Shown piece by piece: positions 7,955-17,939 of a stretch of 64,000 nt of DNA. This DNA comes from CAVTYH01 sp963738835. GTDB lineage: Bacteria; Planctomycetota; Planctomycetia; Pirellulales; JADZDJ01. Every line of letters begins with the position of its first letter. Position 1 is the first letter of the stretch. The notes under the pieces were generated by a model, which worked only from the letters and a program-made list of their open reading frames with translations, had not been told where the DNA came from and searched no databases. The DNA lies in contig CAVTYH010000001.1 of the NCBI GenBank assembly GCA_963738835.1, positions 806,001-870,000 of the forward strand, written 5' to 3'. The position numbers and the translations under genes were made by a program.

Positions 7955-8932
7955 TTGGCTGATATTCCTGATCCCCATGCGCCGCGTCGAATCCGGACGA
8001 AATCGAGCCGGTTTCGAGGTGCGGTGCTGCGCGGGCTGACGCTGCTGTTGCCGCCGATTCTGACGATCGTCATTTTAGTGTGGGTTTTCAGTACCGTCGA
8101 AGCCTATGTTCTGAGGCCGGTCACACTGGCGGCCCGTGAAGTGCTGGTGGCGACGATGGCCGATGTGCGCGAATCGCCACCAAATGCTGCACCGAATCAG
8201 GCCACCGTTTTGATCAACAGTCGTCCGTACACGCGGTTAGCCGGCGGCCAGTATGTGCCGACTGAGGTTGTCGATTGGCTCCGCACCAATCTGCCGAACG
8301 AGCAAGTGCCTTCCACCGGCGATGCGGTTTTTCGGCGGTACGCGGAAGCTCGACATTTGCGGCCGGAAATTGTGTTGCCGGTTTTTTTGTGCTTGTTCGT
8401 GCTGCTGCTGTATGTGCTGGGAAAATTTCTCGCCGGCGAAATCAGCCGACTCTTTGATTGGAGCATTCTGCGATTGCCGATAGTGCGCAAAGTCTATTCC
8501 GCAGTCAAGCAAGTGACCGACTTTGTGTTTGGTGAGAACCTGGCAGAAACTCATCAGCTTCACTTTCGTCGAGTGGTGGCAATCGAGTATCCACGCCCCG
8601 GTTTGTGGAGCATTGGTCTGGTGGTTGGGGAAGCTGTGCTGGACGTGAGCGCCGCCGCCAACGAACCCTGCGTGACGGTGATGCTGCCCACTTCGCCGGC
8701 GCTGTTTACCGTCAAACCGGTGATGATCCCGCTCAGCAAAACGCACGATGTGAATATGACGATCGATCAGGCATTGCAATACATCATCAGCTGTGGCGTG
8801 GTGCTGCCACCGCACCAACTGGCGACTGCTGCCGCCGGTGCGACTGCCGGATTATTGACTGGTGCAGACGCAGAGGGGCGCAGAGGCGTCGCGGAGCAAA
8901 ATGAAGAGAAGTCGACCAAAGGAAAGGCCTGA
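7955..8932 (+). CDS. DUF502 family membrane protein
   Basis: About 325 residues from TTG 7955, chosen for the GGAGA site at 7944-7948. A longer frame from 7874 lacks one. Two strong membrane segments are seen: GLTLLLPPILTIVILVWVF near the N-terminus and VLPVFLCLFVLLLYVLGKFL in the middle, followed by the conserved block IVRKVYSAVKQVTDFVFGEN and a soluble domain with PCVTVMLPTSPALFTVKPVM. This matches the DUF502 pattern of bacterial integral membrane proteins of unknown function. The last 20 residues (DAEGRRGVAEQNEEKS) are encoded by a copy of the GCAGAGGCGC repeat described at 8866-9048 and are probably not part of the ancestral protein. Confidence 0.85.
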   Translation: MADIPDPHAPRRIRTKSSRFRGAVLRGLTLLLPPILTIVILVWVFSTVEAYVLRPVTLAAREVLVATMADVRESPPNAAPNQATVLINSRPYTRLAGGQYVPTEVVDWLRTNLPNEQVPSTGDAVFRRYAEARHLRPEIVLPVFLCLFVLLLYVLGKFLAGEISRLFDWSILRLPIVRKVYSAVKQVTDFVFGENLAETHQLHFRRVVAIEYPRPGLWSIGLVVGEAVLDVSAAANEPCVTVMLPTSPALFTVKPVMIPLSKTHDVNMTIDQALQYIISCGVVLPPHQLATAAAGATAGLLTGADAEGRRGVAEQNEEKSTKGKA

Positions 8933-9048
8933 CTTTTCAAGTCGCAACTCTGCTAAATTAGATCGTCGTGGTTCTCAATAAATTGCTGAAACTTAATTCC
9001 AGCGTATCATCAGCGCCCGCTGCGTCCTCCGCGGTGAAATCCGCAGCA
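8866..9048. repeat. MITE-like unit, GCAGAG type with inverted ends
   Basis: The left end GACGCAGAGGGGCGCAGAGG (8866 on, inside the DUF502 gene) and the right end GCGCCCGCTGCGTCCTCCGC (about 9014-9035) are imperfect inverted repeats. Similar in design to the CCACGGAG units at 22299-22465 and 36918-37112. Confidence 0.5.
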
Positions 9049-9059
9049 AACAATTCGCC

Positions 9060-9988
9060 ATGTCCAAAGAACTCCTCCATATCGGCACTCGCGGCAGCGC
9101 ACTGGCCTTATGGCAGGCGAATTGGGTTGCGGAGCAATTGGCAGCGGCCGGTGTGAAATCAGAGGTCGTCACCATTGCCAGCCGCGGTGATCAGCAGCCC
9201 AGTGCGCCTATTGCGGCTCTGGGCACCGACGGCGTGTTTACCAAAGAGTTGCAGAAAGCGCTGCTCGATGGACGCATCGACGTTGCCGTGCATAGCCTGA
9301 AAGATCTGCCGACCGATCCGGTCAAAGGTTTGGCACTGGCAGCGGTACCGCCGCGCGAATCGCCGTTCGACGTACTCATCACTCGAGACGGAAAACGATT
9401 CGAGCATTTACCCAGTGCGGCGCGAATAGGAACTGGCAGTCTACGACGCAAAGCCCAACTGCTACACGCGCGAAACGATTTGCAGTTGCTCGATATTCGC
9501 GGCAACGTGGACACGCGGCTGCGAAAGCTGCGCGACGGTGAATACGATGCCCTAGTTTTAGCCCACGCCGGGCTGAAACGGTTAGGATTGGATGATCAAG
9601 TCACCGAAGTCTTGCCACCGTCACTAATGCTGCCAGCTGTTGGGCAAGGGGCGCTGGGTCTGGAAGTGCGCGCCGGCGATCAAGCGGCTCGACAGATTTT
9701 GGAAAAGATCGATGATCTGGAATCGCATCAATCGGTCTTGGCCGAACGCACCATGCTAGCCGCACTGGCCGGCGGCTGCTTGGCGCCGATTGGCGCTGGG
9801 GACGAGTGGAAGATGACGGTCGATTGCGCCTGTCGGCCTGTGTAGTCAGTGCCGATGGCGGGCAGCGACGCGCCGCCGATCGATATGCCAATGTCGGAGA
9901 CTCGTCCGCGCTGGGTCGGCAAGTCGCCGAACAGTTATTGGCCGATGGCGCCGGGAAATTGATTGAACAATCGCGCGGGTCTAGATAA
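9060..9988 (+). CDS. hemC: Hydroxymethylbilane synthase (porphobilinogen deaminase), frameshifted
   Basis: Third step of the common tetrapyrrole pathway: joins four porphobilinogens into hydroxymethylbilane. The first frame (9060-9845) gives THE-like IGTRGSALALWQA, HSLKDLPT, RIGTGSLRRKAQL, IRGNVDTRLRKL and the dipyrromethane cofactor-attachment motif LAGGCLAPIGA. Directly after this the frame changes: the expected continuation WGRVEDDGRLRLSACVVSADG is found one base back, in a frame ending at 9988. A single missing base at about 9796-9797 explains it. The whole span gives about 309 residues, the normal length. Because hemC is normally essential for haem synthesis, a sequencing error is more likely than loss of function. 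Confidence 0.92.
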
Positions 9989-10580
9989 ACTCCGGCGGGC
10001 CAGCGGTTATTTGCCAATCGATCTTGCATCTGATATGCGAAGCGAGCTCCGTTTTGGTGCTATGGGCGAATCCGCCAGTGAATAATGCTAATTCGACGTA
10101 AATAACAGAGGCACAAAGTTGCTGGCACCCGCTTGCATGCTGAAAGAGAGCTGACTAGTATCACAGTTGTGCCGTCGCGTGCATATCTTTACACGATGGC
10201 AAAGGGGTTTAAGGCAAGGGCTGTTTGCGACCAGTATCTCAGGGCAAGCTTTCTGCGATGTTCGTCGCAGCGAAGGCGTACTGGCCGCCAAGTAATGTGG
10301 GGGAGCCGAAAAACGTCTTTTCGTTGCAGGTTCCGAATTGAGAAGGGTGGAGGCAAACGACGTTGGCCGGAATGGTTTGCTCACGGTGCATCGTGTAACG
10401 ACTTCCTAGATTCCGTTAGCAGGCGTGTGGGGGGAGACGGTTAGGCCCTAAATAAAAAAGCCCTCGAGTATAGAGGCTCGCACTTGGTCGCCTATGCGCG
10501 GCTATTCTGCGCTCCTTTCTATTCATATCCGTTATTGTGTACTCATCCTTTGATCGCGCACCGAGGAGCTAGAACTTGCC
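9989..10580. other. Intergenic region, no gene recognised
   Basis: About 590 bases between hemC and the HTH gene. Open frames on either strand (for example 10133-10444) have no protein-like features. AAAAAAGCCCTCGAGTATAG at about 10454-10475 could be part of a weak hairpin, but no clear terminator is seen. Confidence 0.4.
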
Positions 10581-11114
10581 ATGAGCATCGCAGAATGGGA
10601 TTCGTTCGCGTCGCGTGGGTTTCGCGGGGGTGCTAATCACGAAAATGGTAATGGCAAACGAATACTGCATCGGCTGGCTGCCGTCAGACGGCAACAAGGC
10701 ATATCGCAGCGGAATGCAGCCCGGCGGATGAACCTCGATATTGCGACAGTTCGTCAGCAGGAAGAAGAAACCAGCGATATGACGCTGTCGATGCTGTACC
10801 AATGGCAAAAGATTCTTGAAGTTCCTGTGGCGGAACTGCTGGTTGATTCCGAGGGCCCGCTCTCGCCGCCGGTCATGCAACGCGCCCAGATGGTGAAGGT
10901 GATGAAAACGGTGGCGGCGATTGTCGAGAAGGCCGAATCGGCTTCGCTGAAACGGCTGTTGCAAATGCTCTGCAACCAGTTGTTGGAGATCATGCCCGAG
11001 CTTTCCGATGTAGCGCCGTGGCACGCCGTCGGGCAACGGCGAACATTGGATGAATACGGCAGGGCTGTCGAGCGTCAAATGTCGGACGATGTTTTCCGCA
11101 GCCGTTCGCGGTAG
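10581..11114 (+). CDS. XRE-like helix-turn-helix regulator
   Basis: 177 residues. Residues about 27-85 form a Cro/C1-type helix-turn-helix: LHRLAAVRRQQGISQRNAARR followed by MNLDIATVRQQEEETSDMTLSMLYQWQKILEVPVAELL. The spacing suits a phage-repressor-like domain in which the recognition helix is around ATVRQQE. The second half (residues 90-150) is helical (MVKVMKTVAAIVEKAESASLKRLLQMLCNQLLEIMPEL) and may form a dimerisation coiled coil. GAGGAG-like GAGGAGC lies about 13 bases before the start. Targets are unknown. Confidence 0.75.
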   Translation: MSIAEWDSFASRGFRGGANHENGNGKRILHRLAAVRRQQGISQRNAARRMNLDIATVRQQEEETSDMTLSMLYQWQKILEVPVAELLVDSEGPLSPPVMQRAQMVKVMKTVAAIVEKAESASLKRLLQMLCNQLLEIMPELSDVAPWHAVGQRRTLDEYGRAVERQMSDDVFRSRSR

Positions 11115-11188
11115 GACGTGGTTCGAGCCATCCGTTCGGACTGTTTCCCCATCTTGCAGGCCGTAGGATTTTCGATAAAACTTCCGGC

Positions 11189-11278
11189 ATGCTTGGTTCT
11201 ATCCTAGGGGTGTTAATCATCGTGGTGGCATTGTTGCTCGCCGTGGGTGTCGTTGCACGACTGACGCTCGGCGACTGA
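11189..11278 (+). CDS. Possible 29-residue single-span membrane peptide
   Basis: ATG 11189 to TGA 11278 encodes MLGSILGVLIIVVALLLAVG followed by a short charged tail. The composition is that of one transmembrane helix. There is no clear ribosome-binding site, so it may be chance. Confidence 0.3.
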   Translation: MLGSILGVLIIVVALLLAVGVVARLTLGD

Positions 11279-11510
11279 CAAGCAACGCCGCCAGCGTTTC
11301 AGACCGAGGGGATTCAGCTCGCTCGGCACCCCACCGCTAGGTGTTATTCTGGCGGTCTGCTAGAATAGGTATGGGTCGCGACAAGCGTGTTACGCCGGTA
11401 GTACTGCGGCAAGCGTGCTTGGAACGGCTGCTTTGCGCTACCATTTTTATTTTAGAACTGATTGTTCCAACTGGCCGACGGTCTTTTGGTCCGAAGGCGA
11501 GGCAGTGCCG

Positions 11511-12601
11511 ATGCCGTCTGTTGCTCTTGTTGTGCTCCGATCCATCTTTGTGATGGTGGCCGTTGGATTGGGTGTCGGACTGATCAATTCCGACGTCCTT
11601 CCCAAGCAGCCCGTTTGGATTCCATGGTTGGCAATGGTCGGTTGCATCGCGCTGGCGGCAGGTGTTATCGCTTTGGATGTCGCCCTGCGGCGCAGCGCCT
11701 TGAAATCATGTCGGCTGTTTATTTTGGCCTGTTGGTCGGCGTACTGCTTACCTATGTGGTTCGGCTCGCATTGACACCGCTGTTGCCCGATCCAAACAAT
11801 CTCAAAGAGCCGCATGCCCAACAGATTGTCTACTGGGTGCAAGTCGGCGTTGGCGCCATCATCTGCTACACCTGCATTTCGCTGCTGATCCAGACCAAAG
11901 ACGACTTCCGATTCATCATCCCGTATGTCGAATTCTCGAAGGAAGTGAAAGGCCGGCGACCATACGTGCTCGATACCAGCGTGGTCATTGATGGCCGAAT
12001 AGCCGACGTCGTCGAAACCGAGGTGCTCGACACCCAGTTGATCATGCCTCGGTTTGTGATCGCCGAACTGCAAGGCATCGCTGACAGCGGCGATAAACTG
12101 AAGCGCAGCCGTGGCCGTCGCGGGCTGGATGTGCTCAATCGGCTGCGGGCGAATGCTCGGGTTGATTTGCAAATTTTCGATCGTGATCTGCCCGAATTCG
12201 CGGGTCAGCCCGTGGATATGAAGCTGGTTCTGCTGGCCAAGCATCTCAATGGCAAGGTAATTACCAACGATTACAACTTAAACAAGGTCTCCAAATTGCA
12301 CGGCGTGGGGGTCATCAATCTCAACGATATCGCCAACGCTTTAAAGCCGGTGTTTTTACCGGGCGAAGCGATCGATGTGCGAATCGTCAAGCCGGGCGAA
12401 GAAATGGGCCAAGGAGTCGGTTATCTCGACGATGGCACCATGGTCGTGATTGAAGGCGGCCGTGACCACGTCAATCAAGTGGCCCGCGTGGCAGTGACTA
12501 GCGTCTTACAAACCAGCGCCGGCCGCATGGTTTTCGGACGCTACGATGGCCCGCCTGCTCGCACGGAAATGAAACCTGAAGGCGTCCCCAGCCGTGTTTA
12601 G
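11511..12601 (+). CDS. PIN and TRAM domain membrane protein (YacL-like), frameshifted
   Basis: The family has N-terminal membrane segments, a PIN nuclease-fold domain and a C-terminal TRAM RNA-binding domain. Here the N-terminal frame starts at ATG 11511 (MPSVALVVLRSIFVMVAVGL, then LAMVGCIALAAGVIALDVALRR). The rest is in another frame (RLEIMSAVYFGLLVGVLLTYVV, IVYWVQVGVGAIICYTCISL). One missing A in CGCAGCGCC near 11694 would restore ...DVALRRKRLEIMSAVYFG... . PIN motifs are VLDTSVVIDGRI and KVITNDYNLNKV; the TRAM part is GEEMGQGVGYLDDGTMVVIEGG. Restored length is about 363 residues. Its role is probably RNA-related, but no substrate can be named. Confidence 0.88.
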
Positions 12602-12664
12602 TCGCTGAATCTGCAGCGGCAGAACCCGCTCCGGGCTAAGCGTTAAAGGACAGCAATCGTGAAT

Positions 12665-12859
12665 TCACGCCGCGCGTTTCCGCTGTATCTCTGGCGGGCT
12701 GTCACTCCGAGATTGCGTTCCAGAAGAGCTGGTCGGCCGGCGTTTCCACCAGCGACTGGCAGCGTCGAACGCCAGTAAGCAACCAATGCCGACCAGCGCG
12801 TGTTGCAGCGTGGTGGGACCGGCGCCAGCGATCAACCATCGAAAAATCTGGCACGCCAT
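12665..12859 (-). CDS. Small hydrophobic protein, unknown
   Basis: 64 residues: MACQIFRWLIAGAGPTTLQH then ALVGIGCLLAFDAASRWWKRRP and a polar tail. GGAGG lies seven bases upstream of the ATG, which is a better ribosome-binding site than most genes here have. One membrane segment is likely. It sits alone between the PIN/TRAM gene and the protease and reads against both. Confidence 0.5.
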   Translation of the reverse strand: MACQIFRWLIAGAGPTTLQHALVGIGCLLAFDAASRWWKRRPTSSSGTQSRSDSPPEIQRKRAA

Positions 12860-13143
12860 GGCTGAACCTCCGTGTTTGCGTTTTCCGGCCCGGGCTGCAG
12901 CATCCTTCCCTGCCGGTCGAAGTCCTTATGAGGCGGAAAAGTGGCGGAATTGTAGCGAACCGCCGAGCTTGTCTCTATGGCATTTTTTGCGGTCGCAAGC
13001 CAATCGGTAATGAATTCTCTCGGAAATCCCGCATCCAACGCCGGCATTCTGACGAGCTGGCAGTTATCATGGAACCGGGGCGCGCCAACGCGCATTGGAT
13101 CCTGTTTCGGCGCAAAATGCAGCGTACGCGGATAGAGAAGCTG

Positions 13144-14850
13144 ATGAAGGCCATCTTTTCTTCGCTCGCGGCCATCGCCTTGGCTGCGGCCAGCATGTTT
13201 TGCACGACAAATGCCTGCGCACAAATTCCAGGCGTGTCGGAGATTCATGGTGATACTTCGCGCATGCTGCTGGGTTCCGGCACCGGCGTGACCATTGGCA
13301 TCGTCGATAGCGGCGTGAACGCGGCGCATCCGGCGCTGGCGGGCAACGATTCGCAAAGCAATCCGCGGCTGGTGGCTCAGGCAAATTTCGTTTCCAGCGA
13401 GCCAGGCAACACAGGGCAAGATGCGTTCGGACACGGCACCTCGGTGGCTAGCGTGGCGCTCAGCAGCGATTCCGTCTTCACCGGGTTGGCGCCGGATGCC
13501 CGGTACATTAACGCTCGTGTCTTGGATAGCAACAACAGCTTCTTCGGCGACACACAAGTGATGAATGGAATCGGCTTTGCTCTTTCTCACGGGTCCGATA
13601 TTGTGAACCTGTCGCTCAATTTCGACTCGCCCAGCAACAACGGCAACAATCGGCTCGATCTGATGCTCGATTGGGCCGCCTCGACGTTGGGGACCAACTT
13701 CACGGTCTCGGCTGGCAACATTAATGCGCATCGCGACGCCAACGGTTTTGTGGTGCTCGACGAAAACCCTCCGCGACCCGTTCGCAGCCCGGCCAGTGCG
13801 TACAACGTGGTGGCTGTCGGCCGCACTGGCACTCCGCCGGGAAATCCGTTGGGGCCGATCAGCACGCCACCGAATCTGATCTACAACCAAGTCTTTATTA
13901 CCAGCGCCTCGGGACCGGTCGATAGCCCCTCGGGCATATCAAACCGTGACAAACCAGATGTCGTTGCCCCTGGCACCGCCGAAACGGTGGCCAATGCTAA
14001 TTTTCAGTCGCAAGGCGACCTCTGGAACACTGGGCTGAACGGCACCAGCTTTTCCGCACCGATGGTTGCCGGCATGATGGCGCAGCAAATCGATTATGGT
14101 CGAACTCACGGCCTGAGCACCAATCCGCTGGTGATCAAAGCCACGCTGATGAACAGCGCCGACCACGTCCTGGAAAAGAACGGCAACGTCTGGCACCCGA
14201 ACGCCAGCAGCGTCGTTGGCGGCGTGCTGCAAGTAACGTCGCCGCTTGACACCGACTCCGGTGCCGGCCAGATCAACGGTCTACGGCTTTACGACCAATA
14301 TTCGGCAGGCCAGCAAGCGCCAGGAACAGTTAATCTCGTGGGTTGGGATTTGCACACCATTGTCGGCGTCTCGTCGTTGATCTACACCATCAATACACCA
14401 CTGACGACGGGCAGCTTGCTTGACGTCACCTTAGATTGGTTCCGGCACGTCACATGGACCGACACGAACGGCGACAGCATTGCCAACGGCGCCGACAGTT
14501 TTATCCAAAGTGAAGCTCTCGACAACTTGGATTTGACCTTGCTCGTTGACGGCCTGCCGGTCGCCAAATCGATGAGCACAATCGACAACGTGGAGCATCT
14601 CGATTTTGCAATCGCCCAGGACGGCACTTACTCCATCCAAGTCGACCGACTCGATGTACCTGGCTCGGGGTCCGACGAACTATACGGTCTGGCATGGAAC
14701 GTCGCCGCGGTTCCCGAACCGACTGCAATCGTCTTGGCGTGCATCGGAATCGCGGCGTTCGGCCTGCGGTCGATTCGCCGCTTAACAAGTACGCATCGAG
14801 CCGCGCATGCTGTGCCCCTCGACGGCGAGAATTTCAGGCACGTTCGATGA
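13144..14850 (+). CDS. Secreted subtilisin-like serine protease with PEP-CTERM tail
   Basis: About 568 residues from ATG 13144, where MKAIFSSLAAIALAAASMFC forms a signal peptide. The upstream open frame back to 12928 is not protein-like. Peptidase S8 triad: Asp in GIVDSGVNAAHP, His in FGHGTSVAS, Ser in NGTSFSAPMVAG. After the catalytic domain comes a beta-rich domain, then a PEP-CTERM signal: VPEPTAIVLACIGIAAFG and the basic RSIRR. PEP-CTERM proteins are exported and processed by an exosortase at the cell surface. Twenty-two further residues after RSIRR overlap the facing oxidoreductase gene by 69 bases. Since PEP-CTERM proteins normally end at the basic cluster, a lost stop through a base error is likely. 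Confidence 0.88.
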   Translation: MKAIFSSLAAIALAAASMFCTTNACAQIPGVSEIHGDTSRMLLGSGTGVTIGIVDSGVNAAHPALAGNDSQSNPRLVAQANFVSSEPGNTGQDAFGHGTSVASVALSSDSVFTGLAPDARYINARVLDSNNSFFGDTQVMNGIGFALSHGSDIVNLSLNFDSPSNNGNNRLDLMLDWAASTLGTNFTVSAGNINAHRDANGFVVLDENPPRPVRSPASAYNVVAVGRTGTPPGNPLGPISTPPNLIYNQVFITSASGPVDSPSGISNRDKPDVVAPGTAETVANANFQSQGDLWNTGLNGTSFSAPMVAGMMAQQIDYGRTHGLSTNPLVIKATLMNSADHVLEKNGNVWHPNASSVVGGVLQVTSPLDTDSGAGQINGLRLYDQYSAGQQAPGTVNLVGWDLHTIVGVSSLIYTINTPLTTGSLLDVTLDWFRHVTWTDTNGDSIANGADSFIQSEALDNLDLTLLVDGLPVAKSMSTIDNVEHLDFAIAQDGTYSIQVDRLDVPGSGSDELYGLAWNVAAVPEPTAIVLACIGIAAFGLRSIRRLTSTHRAAHAVPLDGENFRHVR

Positions 14851-17100
14851 TCTCGACTCGGCGACGTCCGTCTGAGCATTCATCGGATTAACGCTCACCA
14901 GCACATTCTTGAACGCCGGTGTTTTCGATTGTGGATCGATGGTTCTGGGCACCAGCGCGTTGGCTTCCGGAAAGTACATCAGAGCATTGCCGGGCTTGAT
15001 GTCCAGAAATGCCGCAACCGCGATGTTTTGCATTTCACCGACTTCACTGCGGACAACAACCCGCTGATCCCGCTTCAAACCGAGTTGTGCAATATCGTCA
15101 GGATGCACAAGAATCACATCGCGTCGATTGATCCCGCGGTAAATGTCTTCTTCTTCGTAAACAACGGTATTAAACTGTCCTTCGCTGCGCAAGGTCATCA
15201 ATCTCAGTTGGCCCCTGCTTTCTCCTACAAACTTAGGGAGAGGGCCGGCGTGAGGGGTGCCTGCCAGTTCCGGTATATCGTGAACAAAAAGCTGTGCCTT
15301 GCCGCTGGCCGTTGCAAACCGCGGCGCACAAAAAGTGCGACCGGGTATATGAAACTCTTGCTTCGTGCGATCGATTTCTTCCAGCGCTTCCAAACCCGGC
15401 ACAATGCGGGCGATCGATTCACGAATGCGGCTAGTGCTCTCCATATCGCGCCAATCGATCGGCGTGCGATTGCCCAAAACGCGGTGAGCCAAATCGGCGA
15501 TGATAAGGATTTCACTGCGCGGGCCTGCATGCCGCGGCGGCCCACCATCGCTGAGCCGGACAAAACTGAACATCGATTCCTGCGTCGTCGGCTGCGGCTC
15601 TTCATCGCGCGCTAAAACTGGCAGAACAATCGTTTCGCGTGCCAATCCGTGAGCATGCCCTGTGTTCAGCGTTGTGCTGAGGTATACGAGCAGATCCAAA
15701 TTGCCCAGTGCCGTTGCGACAAACTTCGCGTCCGGATTAGAACCGTACAAATTTCCGCCGAGACAGCATCCAAGCTTCAACTGTCCGGCCGCAGCGGCTT
15801 CTATGCAGGCCATCGTATCCAGACCGACGTCGGTCGGCAGTTGCACTCCGAAATGCGATTGCAGTCGCTCGAAGATGGTTTCCTTCAGCTTCGGCGTGAC
15901 GCCAATCGTGCCCATGCCTTGCACGTTGGAATGACCGCGGATCGGCAGCAGGCCAGCATTCGGCTTCCCGACCATGCCACGCAATAGCGCCAAGTTTGCG
16001 ATGGCCTGGACATTTTGCACACCATGAAGGTGATGAGTAATGCCCATCGTCCAAGCGAAGACGACATTCTTAGCGGCGGCATAGCGACTGGCAATGGAAT
16101 CAATTTCGGACCTTGCAACTCCCGATTTCTGTTTGATTTCATCCCAAGAAAGCGACCGCAGCTTATCTCGTAGCGCCGGCCAGCCTTCACAGTGTGCTCT
16201 GAGGAACTGTTCGTCTTGCGCGCCCGTTTCCTCAATTCGCTTGGCGATGCCCGTCAGCAGTGCCAAATCGCCGCCGATGTGCGGTTGCACATACAGACTG
16301 GCGATTGCGGTGCTGAAGAGCAGACTTCGCACGTCGCTGGGAACACGGAAATTCACCTGTCCGGTTTCGATGACTGGATTGATGACGATCACTTGCCCGC
16401 CATTTCGACGCACCGTCATTAACGTGCGCATCAGCCGCGGATGATTGCTCGCGGGGTTGCCGCCGATCAGAAACACCAAATCCGCCGCTTCGACATCTTC
16501 CAATTGCACCGTCCCGGCGCCGCTTCCTAACACGCTGGTCAATCCAACGCCGCTGGCTTGATGGCAATAATAGCTGCAGTTGTTGACATTGTTGGTGCCG
16601 TACAGCCGGGCAAAAAGTTGCAGCAGAAAACCCGCTTCGTTCGACGATCTGCCGCTCGCGTACCAGAACGTTTCGCTTGCCGGAGTGGCGTTGAGTTTTG
16701 TCGCGACCTTCTCGAGTGCCTTTTCCCACGAAATCGGCTGATAGAAGTTTTCGCCGCGGGTTAGCAGCAGCGGCTCGGCCAATCGCCCACAGGCTTCCAG
16801 CTCCCGCGGCGTGAACTGCTGCAATTGTGCGATCGAATAGGTACTGAAAAACTCCCGTTTGATGGCCCCCTGCATGTCGGCGACCATGGCCTGCAGCGAT
16901 TTCTTGCAAACCTCGGGAAAATGTCGGGCCTCATTGACCATCCCACCTTGCTGGCCGCCCATGCCCAGCGCGCAGGTCTTACAAGCGTTCTTGGAGCGCA
17001 TGGCTTTCCAGAGCCGCCAGAAGCCGCCCGCCTCACGCGATTTCTGCAGCGTGTATTTAATAGCCTGCCAGCCACCGCCGGATTTGGGTTTGCGAATCAT
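14782..17100 (-). CDS. FdhF/YdeP family molybdopterin oxidoreductase
   Basis: 772 residues, a cytoplasmic protein (no signal peptide) of the formate-dehydrogenase alpha-like YdeP group. These bind bis-MGD molybdenum; the true substrate of most members is unknown. N-terminal CKTCALGMGGQQGGM is the diagnostic cysteine pair that replaces the usual four-cysteine iron-sulfur motif. Cofactor-binding segments follow: LIGGNPASNHPRLM, GHSNVQGMGTIGVTPK, LGGNLYGSNPD, and a C-terminal MopB-like domain (LMTLRSEGQFNTVVYEEEDIYRGINRRD). Around residue 620 the piece GTPHAGPLPKFVGESRG is encoded by a degenerate family A repeat. No fdhD or molybdenum cofactor genes are nearby. Confidence 0.9.
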   Translation of the reverse strand: MIRKPKSGGGWQAIKYTLQKSREAGGFWRLWKAMRSKNACKTCALGMGGQQGGMVNEARHFPEVCKKSLQAMVADMQGAIKREFFSTYSIAQLQQFTPRELEACGRLAEPLLLTRGENFYQPISWEKALEKVATKLNATPASETFWYASGRSSNEAGFLLQLFARLYGTNNVNNCSYYCHQASGVGLTSVLGSGAGTVQLEDVEAADLVFLIGGNPASNHPRLMRTLMTVRRNGGQVIVINPVIETGQVNFRVPSDVRSLLFSTAIASLYVQPHIGGDLALLTGIAKRIEETGAQDEQFLRAHCEGWPALRDKLRSLSWDEIKQKSGVARSEIDSIASRYAAAKNVVFAWTMGITHHLHGVQNVQAIANLALLRGMVGKPNAGLLPIRGHSNVQGMGTIGVTPKLKETIFERLQSHFGVQLPTDVGLDTMACIEAAAAGQLKLGCCLGGNLYGSNPDAKFVATALGNLDLLVYLSTTLNTGHAHGLARETIVLPVLARDEEPQPTTQESMFSFVRLSDGGPPRHAGPRSEILIIADLAHRVLGNRTPIDWRDMESTSRIRESIARIVPGLEALEEIDRTKQEFHIPGRTFCAPRFATASGKAQLFVHDIPELAGTPHAGPLPKFVGESRGQLRLMTLRSEGQFNTVVYEEEDIYRGINRRDVILVHPDDIAQLGLKRDQRVVVRSEVGEMQNIAVAAFLDIKPGNALMYFPEANALVPRTIDPQSKTPAFKNVLVSVNPMNAQTDVAESRSSNVPEILAVEGHSMRGSMRTC
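15222..15256. repeat. Degenerate family A palindrome inside the oxidoreductase
   Basis: On the minus strand GGCACCCCTCACGCCGGCCC TCTCCC followed by GGAGAAAGC. The same word order as the copy at 27132-27170, with decayed pairing. Translated in frame. Confidence 0.55.
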
Positions 17101-17383
17101 GAGGCGTTAGTTTTGTCGCGAAGATATGAATTGAGGCTGTTTTCCTTCCGCAGAATGCTCGGTATTTCTCGATCCACCGAATTTTGTTGTACGCTCGGAG
17201 TCCCACATTTTATGGCGAAAGTCTTCGGAATTGTCCAAGCGAATCGTCGAATCGTGCGAGATTTCTTGAACAAGTGGCAAACTGTTGGCGACAAAAATCA
17301 TTCCGGTGGCCTGTCAGCACATGCGTGGCCCCAGCATTTTGCGGCTCGAAGTGCGCTTAATTATGCGAGCTACCGGCCGAAAA
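17101..17383. other. Intergenic region, no gene recognised
   Basis: Short frames on both strands have no recognisable features. It should contain the promoter of the minus-strand oxidoreductase, but I cannot place its boxes. Confidence 0.4.
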
Positions 17384-17710
17384 CTACTGCGTCTTTTGTC
17401 GTCCGATTTGCCAGGCACAAATCCCTCCGGCCAGGCTGAGGACCAATAACTGTCGTGGCAAGGAGCCGTCACTGTCAGCGCAAAATATGGGCGCATCGGT
17501 GGCCAACGACGCAGCCGCACTCATCGTGATCGCCAGCAATCCTTGTTTAGCGCCGATCGCAATGGCCATTAGCAACAGACCGATGCTGGCCCCAATGCCA
17601 ATCGCCGGCGACAATGCCGCCAGCAGAGCCCACACTGTCGTGTAGGTAAATACGGCAGCCAATGTGAAATGGGTGTGGGCGCACTTGGCAGATGTCAAAG
17701 TAGTTGGCAT
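17384..17710 (-). CDS. Possible small membrane protein
   Basis: 108 residues, strongly hydrophobic: AAVFTYTTVWALLAALSPAI, then IGLLLMAIAIGAKQGLLAIT and LLVLSLAGGICAWQIG, about three membrane segments, ending in basic GRQKTQ. No ribosome-binding site was seen and no family is recognised. The composition favours a real gene. Confidence 0.45.
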   Translation of the reverse strand: MPTTLTSAKCAHTHFTLAAVFTYTTVWALLAALSPAIGIGASIGLLLMAIAIGAKQGLLAITMSAAASLATDAPIFCADSDGSLPRQLLVLSLAGGICAWQIGRQKTQ

Positions 17711-17939
17711 GGTAATTGATTGTGGTTACGTCATTCGTGCTCTGGGGAACTTACCGCAAGTCGGCGGCCGTTATTAACCGAACGCTTCATTCATGGGTAT
17801 GCATTCGGGCGGATTTTGCCTCCAGAAAAATCGCACAGAGAGCGTTAATTGCTACATTGTATTGCGGTCAGATGGTCATCGTGCGGTTCTCGCTCCGGCT
17901 CCTATGCCGGCAAAATCTCCTTCGTCATGAATTTCGATC

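Noticed and set aside
11415..11774. Separate 119-codon membrane protein before the PIN/TRAM gene
   Set aside because: It is the N-terminus of the PIN/TRAM protein, joined by restoring one missing A.
16825..17439. 204-codon plus-strand frame
   Set aside because: Largely antisense to the oxidoreductase gene; no recognisable features.
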